A DNA stretch of 64,000 bases from IMG/VR virus record IMGVR_UViG_3300035390_000009, positions 1 through 64,000 of that record. One strand, 5' to 3'. Both the position numbers and the translations under genes were made by a program. This document shows, one piece after another, positions 42,271 to 50,478 of the stretch; the first letter of the stretch is position 1; every line of letters begins with the position of its first letter. Origin of the DNA: a virus. The notes under the pieces were generated by a model. The model was not told the origin of the DNA. It made no database searches and worked only from the letters and a program-made list of their open reading frames with translations.

Positions 42271-42672
42271 TTAATATCCTATCTCTTCTTGGTGCCTTAT
42301 GTATCTTACTAACTCATGTGTATCTATAACTCTACACTTATCAATTAATCCACCTTGTGATGGACCTATCATAGTTAGCTTAACCTCCTTACTATGGTTT
42401 TGTCTTGATAAATTAAAATGAGTTCTACAGAATAGACATTCAAAAGCAGTATGGTGATGACTCCTCATTGCCTGAGTTTGAAAATAGACTTGATCATGAT
42501 GACATACTGGGCATACATGATATTCTTTTATAAAATCAAATGTTTCAATAAAATCCTTTTGACTATTTAGTCTATTATGTTGAATTAAATCATTAACATC
42601 ATCACATTTTTTACTACAATGTGCTATGACTATACATTGAGGATTGACTATATTACATAGATACTTATTCAT
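42271..42672 (-). CDS. Zinc-binding-type hypothetical protein
   Basis: 133 residues. CNIVNPQCIVIAHCSKKC, VCPVCHHDQ and ECLFCRTHF supply paired cysteines and a HHH element, consistent with a small zinc-finger protein. Function unknown. Confidence 0.55.
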   Translation of the reverse strand: MNKYLCNIVNPQCIVIAHCSKKCDDVNDLIQHNRLNSQKDFIETFDFIKEYHVCPVCHHDQVYFQTQAMRSHHHTAFECLFCRTHFNLSRQNHSKEVKLTMIGPSQGGLIDKCRVIDTHELVRYIRHQEEIGY

Positions 42673-42997
42673 CTCCTCTACACTCTTTCAGTTTAGTTTC
42701 AAGGTTAGTTAATTTAAGCTCATATTCATTGAGTTGATATGCTTGTTCTTCAATTATGATCTTATTAGTTTTAATCACCTTTTCCATAAGACCATCCTTA
42801 ATCTTATAACCTTCAATGATCTTAGACCTTAGTTGATTACCTCTCTTTAATTCAGTTGTTACGTCTGATTCACCTTTACTAAATCCCACGAATGCACCAA
42901 GTATCAATACAACAGCCATTATAGAAAAGAATAGTATTAACTCTTTGGTATTATTCTGAATGAACTGTGTGATATTGTTTGTTGTTTTATCGCTCAT
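42665..42997 (-). CDS. Single-membrane-segment coiled-coil protein
   Basis: 110 residues from ATG 42997 (AAGGAGAATAAAG upstream). LILFFSIMAVVLILGAFVGF then a long helix (EEQAYQLNEYELKLTNLETKLKE). Start overlaps the end of the gene at 42987-43196. Confidence 0.6.
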   Translation of the reverse strand: MSDKTTNNITQFIQNNTKELILFFSIMAVVLILGAFVGFSKGESDVTTELKRGNQLRSKIIEGYKIKDGLMEKVIKTNKIIIEEQAYQLNEYELKLTNLETKLKECRGDE

Positions 42998-43196
42998 CTT
43001 TATTCTCCTTAAGTGATTGCTCATATTCTTTTCTAAACTTTTCCTTTATCTTAGCTCTATAAGCATCATTCAACTCATACCTATCAATCTTAGCCTGTTG
43101 TATTGAAATCTTTGATTCCAACATAATAATTTTATATATGACAAAGATTAAAGCTCCAGTTAATATCATAGTCATAGTGACAAAGAATATTGTCAT
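42987..43196 (-). CDS. Single-membrane-segment coiled-coil protein
   Basis: 69 residues. MTIFFVTMTMILTGALIFVI membrane segment then charged helix. One of a chain of alike small genes. Confidence 0.55.
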   Translation of the reverse strand: MTIFFVTMTMILTGALIFVIYKIIMLESKISIQQAKIDRYELNDAYRAKIKEKFRKEYEQSLKENKDER

Positions 43197-43198
43197 TG

Positions 43199-43591
43199 TT
43201 AATCTCCTATGCCATTGATGATAACATTAAGTTTTTCTTTGATTTGGTTAAGTTTAGCTTCACCTGCAAGCTTAGTATATTTCAAATCAGCTTTAAGGAT
43301 TTCATTACGAACCTCAAGCTTTACTATTTTAACCTCCATTTCCATCTTTTTAACTTGACCTTTCTTTATCATCAAGGCTATTTCATTTTCAAACTCATGT
43401 ATTACGATGAATTGTTTTGATCTGAGTTCAGTAAGTTTTTGTTGAGATGCTATATATTTCTTACTGAATTGTTCATTAATAATTGTCGCATCCTTATACT
43501 TCTCTGTCATTATTACAGATACAATAATAAACAATACTGCTGCTAAGGATGAAACTATAGTTAATACTTTCCAATGTTTTAATTCAGTCAT
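43199..43591 (-). CDS. Single-membrane-segment coiled-coil protein
   Basis: 130 residues: VLTIVSSLAAVLFIIVSVIM then a helix of about 100 residues with heptads (VKKMEMEVKIVKLEVRNEIL). Function unknown. Confidence 0.6.
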   Translation of the reverse strand: MTELKHWKVLTIVSSLAAVLFIIVSVIMTEKYKDATIINEQFSKKYIASQQKLTELRSKQFIVIHEFENEIALMIKKGQVKKMEMEVKIVKLEVRNEILKADLKYTKLAGEAKLNQIKEKLNVIINGIGD

Positions 43592-43593
43592 GG

Positions 43594-43851
43594 TTAACCT
43601 CTTTTAATTTCATTGATATTAAATTGTAGGTATTCTTCTTTATACCTATTTCGATTAATCAAGAACCTATCTCTTTCCAATTGCTCATGTGTTTTAAACT
43701 TAGAGATAGTTATATTGAGATCATCTATTATATCTTCTTGATCACTGATCTTATTCATAGCCTTATGATTGAATAATAAAAGGACTATAATGATTAGGAT
43801 CATGAAGATTAAGAAATAGAAATGAAACATATGTAGCATATCAATCACCAT
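43594..43851 (-). CDS. Single-membrane-segment coiled-coil protein
   Basis: 85 residues: FYFLIFMILIIIVLLLF, then charged helix. Start overlaps the upstream gene's stop by 11 bp. Confidence 0.55.
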   Translation of the reverse strand: MVIDMLHMFHFYFLIFMILIIIVLLLFNHKAMNKISDQEDIIDDLNITISKFKTHEQLERDRFLINRNRYKEEYLQFNINEIKRG

Positions 43852-44203
43852 TTAATAGTTTAACTGCTGCTTTCATCAATCTGTCCCTTACTTGACATTC
43901 AGCATCATACTTAGAAATTGTTTGTTTAAGGGAAGATTCCATGTCATAAAACCTTTTAGCGGATACATAGTTTTCATTATCCTTAGGATCAACAACCGCC
44001 TCTTCCAATTTATTGATCTTTGTTTTTAATCTATCAATAATTACATCCTGGTTGTTAAAGTTTGAATTGACTACTCTCAAGTTAGATATCATATGTTTTG
44101 CTTGGAATAAACTTAATGTTAATCCAATTATAATAAACCCAGCTATTATTAATCCAACTGTCAACAACATAATTCTTCTATAATCTGATTCATCATGATT
44201 CAT
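43841..44203 (-). CDS. Single-membrane-segment coiled-coil protein
   Basis: 120 residues: IMLLTVGLIIAGFIIIGLTL then a helix (VIIDRLKTKINKLEEAV, MESSLKQTISKYDAE). Same build as its neighbours. Confidence 0.6.
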   Translation of the reverse strand: MNHDESDYRRIMLLTVGLIIAGFIIIGLTLSLFQAKHMISNLRVVNSNFNNQDVIIDRLKTKINKLEEAVVDPKDNENYVSAKRFYDMESSLKQTISKYDAECQVRDRLMKAAVKLLNGD

Positions 44204-44460
44204 CTGAATTTCCCCTTTGGTATTGTTACTGGTTCTATTGTAATATTTGCTATTGAATTTATGATTTCTTGATATTCATCGCTAGACATTTCAAAGTCCT
44301 TATATTTCTTATAAGAATTTAATGATAACTCTTTGAGATGTTCTTCACATTTCTTTATTTTACCCATAGCCATTAGAGCATCGTTTAAAGCTTTTTCATA
44401 ATTATCTATGTTAGCTTTATGTATTGATCTAATAGCTATCATTGCCTTTGGCACTTTCAT
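44200..44460 (-). CDS. Helical hypothetical protein
   Basis: 86 residues, soluble, helical, without a membrane segment. ATGA overlap with the next gene. Function unknown. Confidence 0.5.
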   Translation of the reverse strand: MKVPKAMIAIRSIHKANIDNYEKALNDALMAMGKIKKCEEHLKELSLNSYKKYKDFEMSSDEYQEIINSIANITIEPVTIPKGKFR

Positions 44461-44463
44461 ACA

Positions 44464-44811
44464 CTACTCCTTTAGTTTATTAAGGAATTCATTGTTAGTT
44501 TCTAATACCTTTTCAACACCTTCTGTTATATCAGATTTAAACAATAATGATTTATCTACTTCAGATTGTAATTTAACTTCCAATACTCTAATGGTACCAT
44601 TAAGATTAGCTTGTTCAATGAGTGATTGATTCAACTCATTCTTATATTTCCAAGCTAAGTCATAGTTAGTGTCATCCATAGATTTAGCATTACTCCACTT
44701 ATCTCTGTAATCAACACAACCATGAATAGAAAACATCCATAAGGTAAACATAACAGCAATAATAATTAGGGAAATCCATTCTGTTGTAGTAGTAGTACTT
44801 CTCTGGTTCAT
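44464..44811 (-). CDS. Single-membrane-segment coiled-coil protein
   Basis: 115 residues: WISLIIIAVMFTLWMFSIHG then a helix (LIEQANLNGTIRVLEVKLQSEVD). AAAGGAGTATTAAAG upstream. First gene of the minus-strand operon. Confidence 0.6.
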   Translation of the reverse strand: MNQRSTTTTTEWISLIIIAVMFTLWMFSIHGCVDYRDKWSNAKSMDDTNYDLAWKYKNELNQSLIEQANLNGTIRVLEVKLQSEVDKSLLFKSDITEGVEKVLETNNEFLNKLKE

Positions 44812-44851
44812 CTTTAATACTCCTTTAAAATTAATTACAATTAAACTTCTT

Positions 44852-44925
44852 TATAGTTATTAATATATATAGATGAATTTTCCTTCTCTTATATAATGGA
44901 TTGACTATATATATTAATAACTATA
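44852..44925. promoter_or_regulatory. Divergent promoter with perfect 21-bp inverted repeat
   Basis: The 21 bases 44852-44872 are the exact reverse complement of 44905-44925; the outer/inner core is CTATATATATTAATAACTATA-type, cut here to positions. The element faces outward on both sides, toward the 44464 minus-strand operon and the plus-strand gene at 44977. Very likely paired promoters or operator sites with coordinated use. Confidence 0.7.
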
Positions 44926-44976
44926 ACATAAATGAGTTTGTTTAATTATTATAACCTTAATACAGGAGAATGTAGA

Positions 44977-45591
44977 ATGGACCACCTATCAAAAACTGGA
45001 GCCATAGACAAAATTGAAAACCTTATTGCTTTTATGTCAGCCAATGCAGAGTTTAATAAAAGTATAGTTAGTCTTGCTAAATCTCTTGATGCCAAAGATG
45101 ATTCAGTGTCTATCATAATGTCGGCATTATTATCTTCAACAATCAGATCAATAATTGATCCAAATGATAAAAACAATACACCTGAAATGGTGGAGGCAAT
45201 TGAGATGGACAGTCTGTTAGGAAGTGTTGATGATATAGATAAAATGAAAAAGTCAGTTAAACTATTGGATCAAAGTTTTAACAATAAACATAATAGAATC
45301 TATAAGCTTCTTAAAACATTGGAAGACAATTCAACTATATCAGAGGAAGATTATAACTATAGTATATCTCATGAACATAAGGAAGTTAATACTATAGTAA
45401 ACAAATACCTTGAGGAATTGGATAAGGTATCTTTTGGTGGTGATAAAAATGATCCTTTAAATACTGTGGTCGCTTTATCATTGTATGCTATAAATGTTAT
45501 TAGAATGTCAGTGTATAGTCATGGTGTTATGGTTAATCCTAATCAAGATACAATGACAGAGATACTGGGATTATGTGATGATATGGAATAA
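44977..45591 (+). CDS. Hypothetical helical protein
   Basis: Start ATG 44977 with CAGGAGAATGTAGA; an in-frame ATG 45 bases earlier overlaps the promoter. 204 residues, helical, acidic. No recognised motif. Divergently transcribed from the small-membrane-protein operon. Confidence 0.6.
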   Translation: MDHLSKTGAIDKIENLIAFMSANAEFNKSIVSLAKSLDAKDDSVSIIMSALLSSTIRSIIDPNDKNNTPEMVEAIEMDSLLGSVDDIDKMKKSVKLLDQSFNNKHNRIYKLLKTLEDNSTISEEDYNYSISHEHKEVNTIVNKYLEELDKVSFGGDKNDPLNTVVALSLYAINVIRMSVYSHGVMVNPNQDTMTEILGLCDDME

Positions 45592-45616
45592 AGATATTCC
45601 ATTATATCAGGATTAA

Positions 45617-45641
45617 CTATATATATTATAATTTAATATAG
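45617..45641 (+). promoter_or_regulatory. A/T-rich promoter-type element
   Basis: CTATATATATTATA core, same as at 44852, 50427, 32645 and 36601, oriented toward the 45680 gene. Confidence 0.45.
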
Positions 45642-45679
45642 AAGTTTGTTTTAATTAATCTTAGCTTAGGAGATTTAAA

Positions 45680-46807
45680 ATGTCAAGAAAAAAGAATACA
45701 AGTACTGTCCAAATTCAAAACTGTGTTTTTGAAGTTATAGCAACCAACCCGTTAAAGGAATTTACAACTCCTGCTGTTATGGCGGATTTAAAAACTGTCT
45801 ATGGTATTAACCCTCCGGAAATTGTGGTATGGAGAGCAATCAATAGGCTGAAGAAGGATGGACTGATATCACTTCAATCCAAAGTTAGTCGGATTAAACA
45901 TTACTCTGTTGTATCAAGTACTGATATTAGTAATTTGATTGACATTGTAATTGGATTTCCGACAGTTTTTATTTCTTCAATTAATGATTCTATTGGTGCT
46001 TCAACTGATGACACTACATCTGATGAATTTACTGTTGACTCTGTTGATAAAGTCATCGGGAAAATTAAGGATCAAGATTTTGATCCTTTGGATTATGTAG
46101 ACGAAAGATACTACAACCGGATCATCCATGCACTCTATAAGAACAATGTTGAAGAGTCAAAAGAGATGGTAATAGTTGTTTTGGCCATCATGGGATATTG
46201 TTCTGCAGAAGATACTACTAGGTTTAAGAGTAGAGAGATATTTACTGCTCTCAACTTTTTGAGCAAGATGACCATCCTCTGTAAGCTCGAAATTCTTTGC
46301 AACTCTTTCTACATGATAAGGGCGGAAGAGAATAATTCTGGTGCTGAGGTGTTATATCGAATCACTATGAAACCAATTGATTTTGGTTTGAATCTAGACG
46401 TCAGTGGAGTATTGAGACCTTTGGTAATATCAACTGGGTCCTTAACTGAGGATGAAGTTACAGAATTGGTTTCTGGTCTTGATACCCCGGAAGAAAAGGT
46501 TGCAGGTATGACCTTAACCCATGAAGAAATTGGCTATGGCTTTATTGCCATATACAAAAGGGTTGAGGATGATAATGCGAGGATGCTTCGAAGAATTGAA
46601 CAACTGGAAAAGGAGAATGTTCAGTTGATGGATGAAAGAAACAGTTTTCATCTAGCATTGAAAAAAGCCAATAAGGATCTGGTCGATCTGTCTTCAAAGA
46701 ATGATGAATTGAAGATAGTGAAAAAGAATACTCCAAAGACTGAGATCACATTAAGAAGTATGGCTGATCTTAAGAATATTAATGTTAGTAAGAAACTCGG
46801 GTTATAA
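45680..46807 (+). CDS. Winged-helix regulator with C-terminal coiled coil
   Basis: 375 residues. Residues 10-75 read as a winged helix (FEVIATNPLKEFTTPAVMADLKTVYGINPPEIVVWRAINRLKKDGLISL). Residues 295-345 form a heptad helix (ARMLRRIEQLEKENVQLMDE). TTAGGAGATTTAAA upstream. Probably DNA-binding and dimeric. It ends at a strong terminator. Confidence 0.65.
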   Translation: MSRKKNTSTVQIQNCVFEVIATNPLKEFTTPAVMADLKTVYGINPPEIVVWRAINRLKKDGLISLQSKVSRIKHYSVVSSTDISNLIDIVIGFPTVFISSINDSIGASTDDTTSDEFTVDSVDKVIGKIKDQDFDPLDYVDERYYNRIIHALYKNNVEESKEMVIVVLAIMGYCSAEDTTRFKSREIFTALNFLSKMTILCKLEILCNSFYMIRAEENNSGAEVLYRITMKPIDFGLNLDVSGVLRPLVISTGSLTEDEVTELVSGLDTPEEKVAGMTLTHEEIGYGFIAIYKRVEDDNARMLRRIEQLEKENVQLMDERNSFHLALKKANKDLVDLSSKNDELKIVKKNTPKTEITLRSMADLKNINVSKKLGL

Positions 46808-46814
46808 CCGACGA

Positions 46815-46855
46815 TAAAAAAGGAGCAAGCTAATAATATGCTTGCTCCTTTTTTT
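46815..46855. terminator. Strong intrinsic terminator
   Basis: A7, GGAGCAAGC, loop TAATAATAT, GCTTGCTCC, T7. Confidence 0.9.
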
Positions 46856-46864
46856 GTCATCTTT

Positions 46865-47095
46865 TTATCTCCATGTTATATTATTTGGGTTACCAAGATC
46901 TAACTCTTTACCCTCACCATATATCTCATGGTATCTTAATGATAACCCACAATTAGGACACTCTAATCCATAATATCCATCTGGGATTAAAGAAGTATCG
47001 GTTCTATCTATCTCTGTGTTACAATTCCAACATTCAGTTATTTCAGAGAAAGGGTGCTCACCTATTGCTCCTATTGATGATATCTTATCTTTCAT
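46865..47095 (-). CDS. Zinc-ribbon protein
   Basis: 76 residues with ECWNCNTE and LECPNCGL, two CxxC knuckles 25 residues apart. Small, likely nucleic-acid or protein binding. AAAGGAGAAACTGAA upstream. Confidence 0.65.
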   Translation of the reverse strand: MKDKISSIGAIGEHPFSEITECWNCNTEIDRTDTSLIPDGYYGLECPNCGLSLRYHEIYGEGKELDLGNPNNITWR

Positions 47096-47119
47096 TTCAG
47101 TTTCTCCTTTATATTAATT

Positions 47120-47136
47120 AGAACATATTATAAATA
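47120..47136 (+). promoter_or_regulatory. Late promoter
   Basis: AGAACATATTATAAATA, with TATAAATA at 47129-47136, 18 bases before the 47154 start. Confidence 0.75.
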
Positions 47137-47153
47137 TTATATAGGGGGTTTAT

Positions 47154-47474
47154 ATGACTTTTAGAATTATAGAAGGTGGCTCGCCAGAATCTCCTACTCA
47201 AAAGAAAAAACAACTATCCGATAAAGTAGAACAATTGAAAATCTTTGTGTCTCATATGAGATCTTTAGAGAAGTCAATTGCCTCTATTAAATCTATGGCG
47301 CATCAAATTGAGTGGGATGATTTAGATAAAAGATTAACTTCATGTCATGATCAAATTTTAGATACCCTTTCCTTTGTTAAAAAATCTACAAATGATAAAA
47401 AGCAAGATAGGTTGAATTTAGACAAACCTATAAAGACTAAGTTGAAGATTGTCAAGTTAAAGGATAAAGAATAA
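47154..47474 (+). CDS. Helical hypothetical protein, late
   Basis: 106 residues, helical, basic tail. A GGGGG ribosome binding site is present. Function unknown. Confidence 0.55.
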   Translation: MTFRIIEGGSPESPTQKKKQLSDKVEQLKIFVSHMRSLEKSIASIKSMAHQIEWDDLDKRLTSCHDQILDTLSFVKKSTNDKKQDRLNLDKPIKTKLKIVKLKDKE

Positions 47475-47526
47475 TTTCTTTTATAATATGTTCATACTAA
47501 TATAATAAGTTTCTTATATATAGAAA

Positions 47527-47543
47527 TAGAACATATAATAAAG
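47527..47543 (+). promoter_or_regulatory. Late promoter-like element
   Basis: AGAACATATAATAAAGG precedes the gene at 47570; TATAATAAA variant. Confidence 0.5.
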
Positions 47544-47569
47544 GTTATATAGAAATAGTGAGGTGAACT

Positions 47570-48517
47570 ATGAGCATGGAAAAAATATGGTTTGGTATAA
47601 AATCAACTTCAATGATAGCAGTATTAATCGCTGGGTTTATAATTCTTGCTCCTATGGCTAAAGCTGTTATTGGTTATTTTGAATCCAAGGAGTTGTTATA
47701 CAATGAGCAGATGATAAGGTTATCTGATTCAGGTGACCTGGCAAGTAAGAGAGTAGAGTTTAATAATAAACTTCTACAAACTCAAATAGAAACACTAAGA
47801 GATGAGATTAAGATTCAAGCTAAGGCAAGGAACCAAGAGATTGTTGCATTTGGTGAAGTTATCGCTGAGCTTAAACAAGACTTTAGTGAACAGATAGGTA
47901 ATGTATATAAGGATAGTCAAGATAGTACTAAGGATTATGTTGAAACAGTTATAAGAAAGAATATGGCTGATGGATCAGAAATGCCATGGAGTTGGGCAAT
48001 GTATAGTCCTAATATTTCAGGAGATGAGAAATGGACTACTGGGACATATCCTGCTAAACTCCATACTAAGATTGCCCTTGGCCAGGATAAAAAGACTGGT
48101 GGTAGAAAAGATGCATATGTTGAAAGTTATATGACTAGTGAAATATTTGAAGCTGATAAAGGGAAGAAGTTTCCTGTTGAGATTGCCAGTATTGAATGGG
48201 TTGAGAAACCACCTGATCCATATTCTTTTATGTTTAATCCAAGACTATCATTGGGATTTGGATTTACTGATGAAGCATTTGGATCTGTTGAAATGAGTTT
48301 CTTTAGCTATGGACAAACCAAAGGTGATATGGATTGGAGAATTTTAAGCTTAGGTTTTGGAATAGGTAATGATGATAGATTCTTATATGTTGCACCTGTA
48401 GAATATAATATAGGCAAACCTTTACCATTCATGGAGAATTTATTCATAGCTCCATTTGTAGGGCTTGATGATGATTCAAATACAATATGGGGCGGTCAGT
48501 TACAGATTCCATTTTAA
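47570..48517 (+). CDS. Membrane-anchored coiled-coil protein with beta-rich C-terminus
   Basis: 315 residues: SMIAVLIAGFIILAPMAKAV as an N-terminal membrane segment (about 14-34), coiled coil to about 135, then a Gly/Ser/Tyr-rich alternating region that could be strands of an outer-membrane-like barrel (PRLSLGFGFTDEAFGSVEMSFFSYG, ILSLGFGIG, FLYVAPVEYNIG) ending in FIAPFVGLDDD..GGQLQIPF. A span from inner membrane to outer membrane would suggest a spanin or virion-associated role; only a hypothesis. Confidence 0.5.
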   Translation: MSMEKIWFGIKSTSMIAVLIAGFIILAPMAKAVIGYFESKELLYNEQMIRLSDSGDLASKRVEFNNKLLQTQIETLRDEIKIQAKARNQEIVAFGEVIAELKQDFSEQIGNVYKDSQDSTKDYVETVIRKNMADGSEMPWSWAMYSPNISGDEKWTTGTYPAKLHTKIALGQDKKTGGRKDAYVESYMTSEIFEADKGKKFPVEIASIEWVEKPPDPYSFMFNPRLSLGFGFTDEAFGSVEMSFFSYGQTKGDMDWRILSLGFGIGNDDRFLYVAPVEYNIGKPLPFMENLFIAPFVGLDDDSNTIWGGQLQIPF

Positions 48518-48529
48518 AGGAGAAATGTT

Positions 48530-48880
48530 ATGGCTAATTCACAAGAAGTAATAACAGCATTAGAGCAAATACAAAAGACTAATATTGATTCTATTATAGT
48601 AAGCTTCTTAATAGCAGCAGTAGCATTAATGTTATTAAAGATAGTAGCAGAAGCAATAACTGGATGGGTTCAATTAAGATTGGATCAACATATAGCGATT
48701 GGAACAACTGTTGAGGTATATGGCAAGAAGGGTAGAATTAAAGAGATTAGTGTATTCACTATTACTATTGAAAGTCAATGTGGTTATATCAGAGTTCCTA
48801 CTAAGGCATGGAGAGCAAGTAGATTTTTAATATTAAAGGATACACAAAAATTACATAATAGAAGAAAAGAAGATAAATAA
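48530..48880 (+). CDS. MscS-like small membrane protein
   Basis: 116 residues: IIVSFLIAAVALMLLKIVAEAIT (23-45) as a membrane segment, then HIAIGTTVEVYGKKGRIKEISVFTITIES with IRVPTKAWR, very like the beta domain that follows the pore helix in mechanosensitive channels MscS. No full MscS length (about 286). May form a small channel. AAAGGAGAAATGTT upstream. Confidence 0.5.
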   Translation: MANSQEVITALEQIQKTNIDSIIVSFLIAAVALMLLKIVAEAITGWVQLRLDQHIAIGTTVEVYGKKGRIKEISVFTITIESQCGYIRVPTKAWRASRFLILKDTQKLHNRRKEDK

Positions 48881-48894
48881 TTAAAGGAGAAGGA

Positions 48895-49302
48895 ATGAAA
48901 ATTACAGAGAAATCAGAAGCCTATGGTGTTGACTTGGATGGTACATTAGCTGAATATCATGGATGGACTGGTGATAGGTCAGTTGGTAAGGCTATACCTA
49001 AAATGTTATCCAAAGTTAAACAGTGGATTGAAGAAGGAACAAGAGTTGTTATCTTTACTGCTAGAGCTGAGGACCCAGAAAATATACCGCCAATAGTTGA
49101 ATGGTTAGAATATAATGGAATTGGTGGGTTAGAAATAACTAATATGAAAACTCCTGACATATCAAGAATATATGATGACAGGGCTATTCAAGTGAAAAGA
49201 AATGAAGGTGATATACTTGGTGACGAATCTTTAATGATAGAATGGAAAACAAGATTAGGCCCAGGTATAAAATTAAATGAATTATATAATAGGGAGGATT
49301 AG
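48895..49302 (+). CDS. HAD-superfamily-like hydrolase
   Basis: 135 residues. GVDLDGTLAEYHGW (11-24) is HAD motif I with two aspartates; VVIFTAR is motif II; later DDRAIQ may be motif IV. Short, single-domain, typical of phage HAD phosphatases. AAAGGAGAAGGA upstream. Confidence 0.75.
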   Translation: MKITEKSEAYGVDLDGTLAEYHGWTGDRSVGKAIPKMLSKVKQWIEEGTRVVIFTARAEDPENIPPIVEWLEYNGIGGLEITNMKTPDISRIYDDRAIQVKRNEGDILGDESLMIEWKTRLGPGIKLNELYNRED

Positions 49303-49305
49303 ATT

Positions 49306-50406
49306 ATGAAAGCTTTTTGGATTTGGTTATTAGGAATATTTGGAATGGCTCCGGTTAAAATACCAGAGGAAATATTGGATGATACTACTGCTCATGTTGA
49401 ACCAGATAATTATGTTCCAGGAGAGATTATAGATGATTATGTTCCAGAAGAATACCCTGATGTTATAATTCCACCCGGTGATTCAGATGATCTCTTTGAT
49501 GATGATACTTTAATGGATGAACTTGAAGATATAGATGAACCATATGTTGATCCAGATCAAAGGGCACCTGGAAAATTTGCAGTTCTAATTGGTATTAATA
49601 AATATGATCCATCTCTTAATTCTAATCTGAATGGTTGTGTTAATGATGTTGAAGGTATGTATGATATACTAGTAAATACATATGGGTTTCTTCCTGATAA
49701 TATTAGAGTGTTAACTGATTATAGAGCAACACAGGAGATGATGCTTGAAAGGATTAGTTGGTTATTGGATCATGATGTTTATGGTGATGAATTAGTCTTA
49801 CACTACTCTGGTCATGGTTCACAAATAAGAGATAGAGATGGGGATGAACTGAATGATTACTTAGATGAAATATTATGCCCAACTGATTTAGATTGGGATG
49901 ATCCATTAACTGATGATGATATTAAATGGATATTTAATATGAAAGAGGATGGAGTATTCCTTACATTCATATGTGATTCATGTCATAGTGGATCAATAAC
50001 TAAAACCATTCAAAATAATCCAGAAGGTATAGAGTTTGCACCTCTTGAATACCCAAGATTTATTAGTCCTCCACTTGATATTAAAATAAGAGAAGGATCT
50101 AATTCTATTGCTAGTCATAAATTTGGTGGATTAAATATAAATGAAAAGGAATTGTTTGAACAACAACATGTGTTATTGTCAGGATGCAGAGATAACCAAA
50201 CATCTGCTGATGCTTACATTGATGGTAAGTGGCAAGGAGCAATGACTTCTAGTTTAATTTCTGCTATTAGAAAGAATCCTAATAGAGATTGGAATTCTAT
50301 ACATGCTGATGTTATTTCAATATTGAATGTAGGTGGGTATGCTCAGAAGCCTCAATTGAGTGGAGAGGATTCATTGATAAAAGGTCGTAACATATTTGGG
50401 TCATGA
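49306..50406 (+). CDS. Metacaspase-like cysteine peptidase (C14)
   Basis: 366 residues. N-terminal 1-20 is hydrophobic (MKAFWIWLLGIFGMAPVKIP), 21-88 an acidic, proline-rich linker, then the C14 domain. FAVLIGINKYDP (91-102), LVLHYSGHGSQIRDRDGDE with His170, and FICDSCHSG with Cys226, plus LSGCRDNQTSAD, are the metacaspase catalytic and binding segments. Unlike most phage peptidases, this fold cleaves after basic residues or acts in regulated cell death in hosts. A membrane-tethered form is suggested by the start. Confidence 0.85.
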   Translation: MKAFWIWLLGIFGMAPVKIPEEILDDTTAHVEPDNYVPGEIIDDYVPEEYPDVIIPPGDSDDLFDDDTLMDELEDIDEPYVDPDQRAPGKFAVLIGINKYDPSLNSNLNGCVNDVEGMYDILVNTYGFLPDNIRVLTDYRATQEMMLERISWLLDHDVYGDELVLHYSGHGSQIRDRDGDELNDYLDEILCPTDLDWDDPLTDDDIKWIFNMKEDGVFLTFICDSCHSGSITKTIQNNPEGIEFAPLEYPRFISPPLDIKIREGSNSIASHKFGGLNINEKELFEQQHVLLSGCRDNQTSADAYIDGKWQGAMTSSLISAIRKNPNRDWNSIHADVISILNVGGYAQKPQLSGEDSLIKGRNIFGS

Positions 50407-50426
50407 TTCTCCTCGAAAGGGAAACC

Positions 50427-50448
50427 CTATAGTTAATAATATATATAG
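50427..50448. promoter_or_regulatory. A/T-rich promoter-type element
   Basis: CTATAGTTAATAATATATATAG; near-palindromic and in the opposite orientation of the 45617 copy, upstream of 50479. Confidence 0.45.
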
Positions 50449-50478
50449 AAAAACGTTTTATAATGGAGGGAAATTTAA

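Noticed and set aside
47570-48517. Call as an outer-membrane porin
   Set aside because: It has an N-terminal inner-membrane-type helix and long coiled coil, and too few clear strands for a complete barrel.
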